From CAJVXI01 sp036444215 (lineage in GTDB: Bacteria; Patescibacteriota; Minisyncoccia; UBA6257; UBA9933), in NCBI GenBank assembly GCA_036444215.1, contig JAZGAA010000039.1, forward strand, positions 1 through 6,003: a stretch of 6,003 nucleotides of DNA, written 5' to 3'. Positions within the stretch are counted from its first letter, which is position 1, and each line of letters opens with the position of its first letter. The translations under genes and the position numbers were made by a program. Of the stretch, positions 1-4,761 are shown in pieces. The notes beneath the pieces are model-generated. The model was not told the origin of the DNA and made no database searches. It saw only the letters and a list, made by a program, of their open reading frames with translations.

Positions 1-30
1 AGAAATGTTTTGAAAAGTAATCATACGAAT

Positions 31-48
31 TTTGCCCAAGAGGGCAAA
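31..48. repeat. Perfect 7-bp hairpin, 4-nt loop
   Basis: TTTGCCC (31-37) and GGGCAAA (42-48) are perfectly complementary around the loop AAGA. Neither strand has a T-run right after the stem, so it is not a convincing intrinsic terminator. Its first four bases overlap the word GAATTTTG at 27-34, which can alternatively pair with CAAAATTC at 71-78, so the two foldings compete. Confidence 0.6.
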
Positions 49-70
49 CTTAGTGCAGTCTGATTGGCTA

Positions 71-191
71 CAAAATTCAGTACCCCGTTAGATAATAATT
101 ATACACTATATAAAATTCAAAATAAAGAGCAAATCGTGACTTTATGTCTCTAGCTTAATCATATTTTTATCTAACGGGGTTCTCGATTTTG
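71..191. repeat. 121-bp element bounded by 25-bp inverted repeats
   Basis: The left arm (71-95) and the reverse complement of the right arm (167-191) agree at 22 of 25 positions. The inner 14 bp, ACCCCGTTAGATAA, are perfect, and a 71-nt AT-rich spacer lies between the arms. I see no target-site duplication outside the arms and no coding capacity inside. The layout resembles a MITE or a palindromic dispersed repeat. It could equally be a structured RNA closed by a long-range stem. I believe the ATCTAACGGGG word recurs in related genomes, but that is memory and was not checked. Confidence 0.65.
98..126 (-). promoter_or_regulatory. Possible minus-strand promoter inside the inverted-repeat element
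   Basis: On the minus strand a perfect TATAAT (+ strand 98-103) sits 17 nt after TTTATT (121-126), a poor -35. A transcript from here would start in the left arm of the inverted repeat and run off the window at position 1. In DNA this AT-rich, a TATAAT is expected by chance, so this is only a candidate. It would fit a small RNA or a gene lying beyond the window start. Confidence 0.25.
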
Positions 192-226
192 TTTCCGCTC
201 AGGCTACGCCTTTGCGGACAAAATCG
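184..226. repeat. Palindrome overlapping the 3' end of prfB
   Basis: CGATTTTGT (184-192) plus CCGC (195-198) pairs with GCGG (214-217) plus ACAAAATCG (218-226), giving 13 bp with a 2-nt bulge. A small inner hairpin AGGC/GCCT (201-204 with 208-211) forms the tip. The prfB stop codon TAG (204-206) and its last six or seven codons lie inside this element. On the minus strand no U-run follows, so it is a poor rho-independent terminator, although it may protect the mRNA 3' end. Confidence 0.65.
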
Positions 227-1239
227 GAATATCACTTTCCACAAACAAATCCAAGTCCCCTTCCAGTACTTTTTCCACATGAGTTGTTTCAAGACCGGTC
301 CGGTGGTCCTTAACTAATTTATAAGGATTCAGCACATAAGAGCGAATTTGGCTTCCCCATTCGGGCTTTACTTTGGTTTTAAGTTGGTTTAATTCTTTGG
401 TTTGTCTCTCTTCCATTAATCTTAGTAGTTTAGTTTTAAGCAGTTTAAGGGCTTTTTCGCGATTCTGGTTCTGGGAGCGTTCAGCTCGGCAAGCCGCAAC
501 AATACCGGTTGGCAAATGGACAATCCTGACAGCGGTTTCAACTTTATTGACATTTTGGCCGCCTGGCCCGCCGGCCCGGGAAAGTTCTATTCTTAAATCG
601 TCAGCTGGAATTTCAAATTTCTTTTCTTCTATTTCCGGCAATTCTGGCAAAACTTCAACTAAAGCAAAAGACGTATGGCGAAGTTTTTTCGGAGAAAACG
701 GAGAAATACGAACTAATCTATGAACACCGGCTTCTTTTTTAAGCTCGCCGTAAACATAATTCCCTTTGAGTTCTATTGTCTTTTCGTCAATTGTTTTTAT
801 TTTCCATCCTCTTTTCTCGGCGTACTTGGAATACATTTCATAAAGCATTTTTGCCCAATCTTCAGCGTCCTGTCCGCCGGCGCCGGAATAAATGGAAATT
901 ATTGCCGGTCCTTTATCATATTTTCCTGTAAATAATCGCTCAATTTCAAATTGAGAGAATTTCTTTTTAATTTGATAGAATTTGTCTTCAGTCGGAGCGA
1001 TTTCCAGCTCTTTTAATCCTTTTTCAATTTCTTCAAAACGGTCAATTAAATTTTTTAACTCGCCCATTTCTTTGATTTTGGCGTCAGCAAGCTCCCGGTT
1101 TTTCCATAAATCCGGGTCATTTAACTCAAATCCGAGTTCTTTAAGGCGGATTTTTTTGGTTTCAACGTCAAAGCCGCCCGGCTAAGCGCCGGGCCTGCTT
1201 TTTCAATTCATTAATTTGTTGTGATAAATTTTCTTTCAT
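204..1239 (-). CDS. prfB: Peptide chain release factor 2 (RF2), made by +1 programmed frameshift
   Basis: RF2 recognises UGA and UAA stop codons in the ribosomal A site and triggers release of the finished peptide. I place the start at ATG 1239-1237. Frame 0 then gives 23 codons ending RRLAGRL and a TGA at 1170-1168, embedded in CTTTGAC. Slipping by +1 continues as DVETKKIRLKELGF and stays open to TAG at 204-206, for 344 residues (E. coli RF2 has 365). Numbered on the full product, the stop-codon recognition tripeptide SPF is near 179-181 and the catalytic GGQ near 226-228, within GGPGGQNVNK. GWGSQIRSY-type and RTGLETTHV sequences follow, as expected for the family. The residue matching E. 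coli position 246 is Ala. The tail ESDIPILSAKA diverges from the family and is encoded by a palindrome. The start lies 4 nt after a tRNA gene, so the two are almost certainly co-transcribed. RF2's UGA specificity makes the site an autoregulatory sensor. Confidence 0.95.
1167..1173 (-). promoter_or_regulatory. RF2 programmed +1 frameshift site CTTTGAC
   Basis: Codon 23 is CTT (1173-1171), codon 24 is the in-frame TGA (1170-1168) and the next base is C. This is the classic prfB signal: peptidyl-tRNA-Leu slips from CUU to UUU and the next codon read is GAC, Asp. When RF2 is scarce UGA is read slowly and slipping rises, which raises RF2. In E. coli an AGGGGG Shine-Dalgarno-like stimulator sits 3 nt before CUU. 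Here the same position has GCCGGG, so only three Gs are kept and the canonical stimulator is weak. Confidence 0.95.
1176..1194 (-). other. Perfect GC-rich hairpin just upstream of the RF2 frameshift site
   Basis: On the minus strand GCCCGGC (1194-1188), loop GCTTA (1187-1183) and GCCGGGC (1182-1176) form a perfect all-G/C 7-bp stem. It ends 2 nt before the slippery CTT. It encodes codons 16-22 (ARRLAGR) and covers the partial Shine-Dalgarno-like GGG of the frameshift signal. It stands out against very AT-rich flanks. It may affect frameshifting, or it may simply be a repeat element tolerated in the N-terminal coding region. Confidence 0.7.
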
Positions 1240-1243
1240 ATTG

Positions 1244-1315
1244 AGCCGAGGAGAGGATTTGAACCTCCGACCTTAGCTTTACGAAAGCTCTGCTCTGCCA
1301 CTGAGCTACCTCGGC
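1244..1315 (-). tRNA. tRNA-Thr (anticodon CGT)
   Basis: The 72-nt minus-strand sequence folds as a standard cloverleaf. The acceptor stem is GCCGAGG/CCTCGGC, perfect. The D stem is GCTC/GAGC with a 7-nt loop holding GG. The anticodon loop is TTCGTAA, with anticodon CGT at 1283-1281 reading ACG. The T arm is GGAGG-TTCAAAT-CCTCT with one G-T wobble. G1-C72 and C2-G71 fit threonine identity. The top of the anticodon stem (27-43) is a G-A mismatch. The discriminator is T, and CCA is not encoded (TCAA follows), so CCA must be added by the nucleotidyltransferase. It is immediately followed by prfB and preceded by a divergent promoter region. Confidence 0.95.
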
Positions 1316-1341
1316 ACATATTTTATGATATAATTATAATT
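1316..1341. promoter_or_regulatory. 26-bp divergent promoter region between tRNA-Thr and the glycosyltransferase
   Basis: This gap must start transcription both ways. Towards the tRNA, TATCAT (1330-1325) would start just ahead of the tRNA 5' end, and TATAAT (1338-1333) would give a leader of about 11 nt. Towards the glycosyltransferase there are two tandem TATAAT boxes, at 1329-1334 and 1335-1340. The first would place the start at about the A of the ATG. No good -35 is visible for either direction; those positions fall within the tRNA gene and within the glycosyltransferase coding sequence. Confidence 0.6.
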
Positions 1342-2940
1342 ATGGATAAGAAAATCGGTTTGTGTATCTTAATTTTCATCATTATTATAGCTTCTTTTTT
1401 GTGTTTATTCAACTTATCTGATTTCCCGCCGGGGCTTTATCCTGATGAAGCAATGAATGGCAATAATGCTTTAGAAGCGATTTCAACAGGAGATTTTAAA
1501 GTTTTTTATCCTGAAAATAACGGTCGCGAGGGATTATTTATGAATATTCAGGCAATATTCTTGGGGCTATTTGGAAATGAAATATGGGCGCTCCGGCTCG
1601 TCAGCGCCTTATTTGGGATTTTTATTGTCCTCGGCGTTTATTTCTTGACTAAGGAATTGTTTGCTAATGAAAAAATTGCTTTGCTTTCGGCATTTTTCAT
1701 TGCAACAAGTTTTTGGATAATTAATTTTTCCCGTATTGGTTTCAGAGCAATAATGGCACCGTTCTTTCTGGTATGGGGAGTTTATTTCCTATTGAAATCT
1801 TTTAATTCTGAATTTCGAATTTCGAATTTCGAATCAAATTCTAATGAAAAAATTAATGAATTAAATAAACCTAAATTTAATCAAAACTCAAAACTCAAAA
1901 TTAAAAATTCAAAACTTATATCTTTTTCTATTATTGGCGGTATTTTTTACGGATTGGGTTTTTATTCCTATATTGCTTATCGGGCAACTCCGCTTTTAAT
2001 CTTGATAGTTTTTAGCTTTTGGTTTTTAGCTTTTAGAGATTTAAGAAAAAAGATATTAAAAATTTTTATTATCTTTACTGTTTTTACAATTTTAGTATTT
2101 GCCCCGTTAGGATTATATTTTATTGAAAATCCTCAAGATTTCTTTGGTCGAACTACTCAGATTTCTATTCTGAGCTCCCCTACTCCAATTAAAGATTTGG
2201 GAATTAATATTTTGAAAACTGCCGGGATGTTTAATTTTTCAGGCGACTGGAACTGGCGGCATAACATCGCAGGAAAGCCCCTGCTGTTTTGGCCAGTGGG
2301 GATACTATTCATAATTGGCTTCATTTTAGGAATTCGCCAATTATTTAAATTCCAAATTCCAAATTCCAAATTCCAAATAAATTCCAAGCACCAAATTCAA
2401 ATTGGATTTGGAATTTTATTTACCTGGTTGGCTGTGTCTGCTTTACCGGTTGTAATATCAAACGAAGGATTACCGCACGCTTTGAGGGCAATCCTTATGG
2501 CGCCGCCAGTTTTTATCTTAGCCGGAATAGGTGGCATCTGGTTATACGAAAAACTGCTTACAAAAATGCAAAAAGACACGAAAGTACGAAAATTTATCCT
2601 AGTTACTAGTTACTTGTTACTAGTTACCTTAATTTTCGAGGCCTATACTACCTACTTTATTCTATGGGGGCAGAACCCTAATACGGCAGGTGCTTTTAAT
2701 CAGGAATACGTCCGGCTTGGCAAAGAACTTCGTGAATTGCCAAAAGAACTGCCGAAATATGTGGTAGTTGAGGCATCAGGCGTTGATGTTAGAGGAATGC
2801 CAATGCCAACTCAAACTGTAATGTTTTTGACTGACACATTTACTCCGGACAAACAAAAAGCAAAGAATCTGTATTATATTTTTCCTGATGAATTAGAAAA
2901 AGTTGACCAAAATGTAAGTTATGTAGTTTATTTAAAATAA
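1342..2940 (+). CDS. Polytopic membrane glycosyltransferase, GT39/ArnT-like (PMT_2 type)
   Basis: This 532-residue protein probably transfers a sugar from a polyprenyl-phosphate donor outside the membrane to a glycan or protein; donor and acceptor are unknown. An N-terminal membrane helix (about 5-23) leads into a loop with PPGLYPDEA (29-37), whose Asp-Glu pair matches the catalytic acid motif of GT-C enzymes, followed by GREGLF (61-66). Further helices lie near 84-103, 112-128, 135-152, 193-212, 215-230, 238-260, 313-331, 353-373, 384-401 and 418-440. PHALRAI (378-384) matches a loop common in this group. The last 90 residues form a small soluble domain. Two hydrophilic stretches, 154-191 and 335-352, are encoded by 7-bp repeats and look like tolerated loop insertions. 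The ATG at 1342 directly follows TATAAT boxes, so the mRNA may be leaderless. It converges on alaS with an 8-bp gap. Confidence 0.85.
   Translation: MDKKIGLCILIFIIIIASFLCLFNLSDFPPGLYPDEAMNGNNALEAISTGDFKVFYPENNGREGLFMNIQAIFLGLFGNEIWALRLVSALFGIFIVLGVYFLTKELFANEKIALLSAFFIATSFWIINFSRIGFRAIMAPFFLVWGVYFLLKSFNSEFRISNFESNSNEKINELNKPKFNQNSKLKIKNSKLISFSIIGGIFYGLGFYSYIAYRATPLLILIVFSFWFLAFRDLRKKILKIFIIFTVFTILVFAPLGLYFIENPQDFFGRTTQISILSSPTPIKDLGINILKTAGMFNFSGDWNWRHNIAGKPLLFWPVGILFIIGFILGIRQLFKFQIPNSKFQINSKHQIQIGFGILFTWLAVSALPVVISNEGLPHALRAILMAPPVFILAGIGGIWLYEKLLTKMQKDTKVRKFILVTSYLLLVTLIFEAYTTYFILWGQNPNTAGAFNQEYVRLGKELRELPKELPKYVVVEASGVDVRGMPMPTQTVMFLTDTFTPDKQKAKNLYYIFPDELEKVDQNVSYVVYLK
1810..1835 (+). repeat. 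Heptamer array A, unit GAATTTC
   Basis: Three perfect copies (1810-1816, 1817-1823, 1824-1830) are followed by a partial GAATC; a related AATTCT precedes at 1804. It is translated in frame as EFRISNFES, in a hydrophilic loop between predicted membrane helices. A single-unit gain or loss would shift the frame. Confidence 0.85.
1883..1917 (+). repeat. Heptamer array B, consensus AAAACTC
   Basis: Five consecutive 7-mers are seen: AAAACTC, AAAACTC, AAAATTA, AAAATTC and AAAACTT. They are translated as QNSKLKIKNSKL, in the same loop as array A, from which it is separated by about 47 bp of Asn/Lys-rich coding sequence. Confidence 0.85.
2006..2040 (+). repeat. Heptamer array C, consensus TAGCTTT
   Basis: Five 7-mers are seen in register: TAGTTTT, TAGCTTT, TGGTTTT, TAGCTTT and TAGAGAT. 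The last is degenerate. Together they encode the hydrophobic end of a predicted membrane helix (IVFSFWFLAFRD), so this array lies in membrane-spanning sequence and not in a loop. It is less perfect than the others. Confidence 0.6.
2347..2399 (+). repeat. Heptamer array D, unit AAATTCC
   Basis: Four perfect copies (2347-2374) are followed by AAAT, another AAATTCC (2379-2385), AAGCACC and AAATTCA. The 4-nt interruption breaks the register once. It encodes KFQIPNSKFQINSKHQIQ, a cytoplasmic-looking loop between membrane helices. Read on the other strand it gives words such as WNLEFGIWNL. Confidence 0.9.
2599..2626 (+). repeat. Heptamer array E, unit CTAGTTA
   Basis: Four copies are present. The third (CTTGTTA) differs by one base and the others are perfect. 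It encodes LVTSYLLLVT in the last predicted membrane helix. The unit is unrelated in sequence to arrays A-D, but the period is the same. Confidence 0.85.
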
Positions 2941-2948
2941 AGAGTAGA

Positions 2949-4691
2949 TTATTCAATTATAGCTCTAATTCTTCTAATTCCTGCACCTACTGATTCTTCT
3001 TTTAATATTTTAACATTTTTTATTTGATATGTGTAATCAACATGCGGGCCGCCGCAGAATTCAGCGCTTATAATGCCGTTGCTGGCTTCTGAGCCAATAA
3101 AATACACTTTTACAACATCAGGATATTTTTGCTTAAAGAAATGAAGCGCTCCTGTTTTCTCTGCTTCTTCTTTGGGCATTTCTTTAAAATAAACAGGTAA
3201 GTTTTCTTTAATTTTTTGGTTAACCAAATCTTCAACTTTTTGAATTTCTTCAGGCGTCATTTTGCGATTAAAAGAAAAATCAAACCGGGTCCGTTCCGGA
3301 TTAATATCAGAACCCATTTGTTGGACCTCTTTTCCTAAAACTTCTCGTAGAGCCCAATGGAGCAAATGGGTAGCAGTATGAAGCTGAATAACTTTTTGAA
3401 CTTCTTCTTCACTGCCGGCTTTTAATTCGCCTGTATCTAAAGCCAATCCATGACCACCGAATTTCTTCTCAACCCCGGCCCGGGAAATTTTTTGATGTTT
3501 TTCAAATTCTTTGTCAAAATCCTCTTTTTTAAGATTTTTAATAATTTCATCCGGAGCCAATTCTTTAATTAACTCAAACGGCAAACCAAAAGTTTCATAA
3601 AGATAAAATGCTTCTTTACCGGTAATAACAGAGTGTTTTTCTATTTCTTTCATTCCCCTGCCGATTGTCTCCTGGAATTTTAATCTTTCGTCTTCCAGTA
3701 CTTTAAGAATTTTTTCAGTTTCTTTTAATTCCGGATAAATTTTCTCAAATTTATCTTTAATTACTTCAACGCTTTCCGGAAACAAATCAGCGTGAATATC
3801 GTATTTTATTTTATAAGCTAAGATTCTGCGCAAAAGCCGGCGCAAAACATAACCAACCTCTTTATTAGAAGGCAGAATTCCGTCACCCACTAAAAATATA
3901 CAAGCTCGTAGATGGTCAGCTAAAATTCTGATTATTCGTTGGTCCAGTCCGGGCGCTAAGTCATTTATCTTTGAAGTCAGGGGATGAAAAATATCGGCTT
4001 CAAAAACATCATCGGTTCCTTGAAGAATCGCTGTTAATCGTTCTATTCCCATCCCAGTATCAACCCCGGGATTTTCAACTTTCGTAAATTTTCCGTCGCG
4101 CTCTTTATAATATTCATTAAAAACCAAATTCCAGATTTCTATGCCGTCAACATGAATTTCCGCGGTTGGGCCGCAAGGTCCTTCATCGCCGGTTGGACCC
4201 CAGAAGTTATCATCACGGTTGCCCATAATAATCTTATCTTTTGGTAAACCGATTTCCTCATGTAAAATTTTATAAGATTCGCTGTCATGCGAAGTTTGTT
4301 TGTCGCCTTCAAAAACAGAAACCGTAATTCTTTCGGTGCTAATATTTAAAATTTCAGTAATAAATTCCCAAGCCCAAAGAATTGCCGAGCGTTTAAAATA
4401 GCCGCTGAATGAGAAATTCCCCAGCATTTCAAAAAAGGTCAGATGTGTTTTATCCCCGACTTCTTCAATATCGCTGGTTCTAAAGCATTTTTGGATTGAA
4501 ACAACTCTTTGAGAGTCAAAATCTTTCATGGCATCAAGTTCGCCAGTAAAATATTTTTTAAATTGCTGCATTCCAGCAGTTGTCAAAAGCACTGACGGGT
4601 CATCAGGTATCAAAGAGCTTGACGGAACAATAGTATGCCCTCGTTCAGAAAAAAAATCGAAAAACTTTTTCCTTATTTCAGATGAATTCAT
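2949..4691 (-). CDS. alaS: Alanyl-tRNA synthetase, minimal form lacking the C-terminal C-Ala region
   Basis: AlaRS charges tRNA-Ala with alanine and clears mischarged Ser/Gly. At 580 residues it is about 300 shorter than the 876-residue E. coli enzyme. The class II catalytic core is complete: motif 1 region SSSLIPDDPSVLLTTAGM (24-41), motif 2 from CFRTSDIEEVGDKTH to FFEMLGNFSF (69-95), WGPTGDEGPCGPTAE (164-178) and motif 3 GVDTGMGIERL (209-219). The tRNA-binding helical part follows. The editing domain has the zinc set HTATH (His438, His442), Cys546 and His550, and the chain ends in ESVGAGIRRIRAIIE, the normal end of the tRNA_SAD domain. The linker/DHHA1 and C-Ala domains are absent, not frameshifted, since only 8 bp separate it from the convergent glycosyltransferase. 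The ATG start is chosen because MNSSEIRKKFFDFF is the family N-terminus. I see no Shine-Dalgarno. Confidence 0.95.
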   Translation of the reverse strand: MNSSEIRKKFFDFFSERGHTIVPSSSLIPDDPSVLLTTAGMQQFKKYFTGELDAMKDFDSQRVVSIQKCFRTSDIEEVGDKTHLTFFEMLGNFSFSGYFKRSAILWAWEFITEILNISTERITVSVFEGDKQTSHDSESYKILHEEIGLPKDKIIMGNRDDNFWGPTGDEGPCGPTAEIHVDGIEIWNLVFNEYYKERDGKFTKVENPGVDTGMGIERLTAILQGTDDVFEADIFHPLTSKINDLAPGLDQRIIRILADHLRACIFLVGDGILPSNKEVGYVLRRLLRRILAYKIKYDIHADLFPESVEVIKDKFEKIYPELKETEKILKVLEDERLKFQETIGRGMKEIEKHSVITGKEAFYLYETFGLPFELIKELAPDEIIKNLKKEDFDKEFEKHQKISRAGVEKKFGGHGLALDTGELKAGSEEEVQKVIQLHTATHLLHWALREVLGKEVQQMGSDINPERTRFDFSFNRKMTPEEIQKVEDLVNQKIKENLPVYFKEMPKEEAEKTGALHFFKQKYPDVVKVYFIGSEASNGIISAEFCGGPHVDYTYQIKNVKILKEESVGAGIRRIRAIIE

Positions 4692-4715
4692 AAATCAAAA
4701 TTGGCCATTGTAAAC

Positions 4716-4748
4716 ATAATAGTACGAGGAAGCCCCGCACAAAAACAA
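4716..4748 (-). promoter_or_regulatory. Candidate alaS promoter
   Basis: On the minus strand TTGTTT (4748-4743) and TACTAT (4724-4719) are spaced by 18 nt; an overlapping TATTAT (4721-4716) is an alternative -10. This would give an alaS leader of about 20-25 nt without a Shine-Dalgarno. The -35 overlaps the palindrome at 4733-4761. Both boxes are imperfect, so this is tentative. Confidence 0.3.
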
Positions 4749-4761
4749 GTTTTATGCGGGG
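4733..4761. repeat. Palindrome in the alaS upstream region
   Basis: CCCCGCA (4733-4739) pairs with TGCGGGG (4755-4761). After one C-A mismatch, AAAA (4741-4744) pairs with TTTT (4750-4753) around the loop ACAAG. Neither strand has a T-run after the stem. On the minus strand it supplies the last Ala codon GCA and the TAA stop of the broken alaS fragment, and it lies at the point where that fragment's similarity to AlaRS ends. Confidence 0.65.

Larger units (their letters stand above)
1..203. other. Non-coding, inverted-repeat-rich region downstream of prfB
   Basis: I find no credible coding sequence on either strand in this stretch; only very short frames occur. It contains related words in both orientations: GAATTTTG at 27-34, CAAAATTC at 71-78 and CGATTTTG at 184-191. 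It also has a 14-bp perfect inverted repeat (82-95 with 167-180) and a small hairpin at 31-48. These could fold into more than one multi-arm RNA or cruciform. I cannot match it to a named RNA family. It may be the edge of a non-coding RNA gene or a dispersed repeat element. Confidence 0.6.

Noticed and set aside
373..1185. Plus-strand open frames across prfB (for example 373-723, 720-935, 982-1185)
   Set aside because: They are antisense shadows of a well-conserved gene and their translations show no family features.
1176..1201. GC-rich hairpin plus T-run on the plus strand, resembling an intrinsic terminator
   Set aside because: No plus-strand gene lies upstream to need it, the T-run begins several bases after the stem, and the sequence is prfB coding DNA on the other strand.
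1068..1239. prfB appears truncated, or starting at ATG 1067
   Set aside because: The upstream segment contains the canonical CTTTGAC frameshift signal, and the +1 frame joins exactly, giving a normal RF2 N-terminal domain. It is programmed recoding, not a mutation or late start.
1810..2399. CRISPR-like array suggested by repeated words
   Set aside because: The units are 7 bp, directly adjacent and without spacers, and are translated within one open reading frame.
2157..2579. Minus-strand frames opposite the glycosyltransferase (2157-2387, 2397-2579)
   Set aside because: They are antisense shadows. The WNLEFGIWNL wording of one is just the reverse reading of heptamer array D.
4528..4713. Plus-strand frame at the 5' end of alaS
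   Set aside because: It is antisense to the conserved AlaRS N-terminus and has no independent support.
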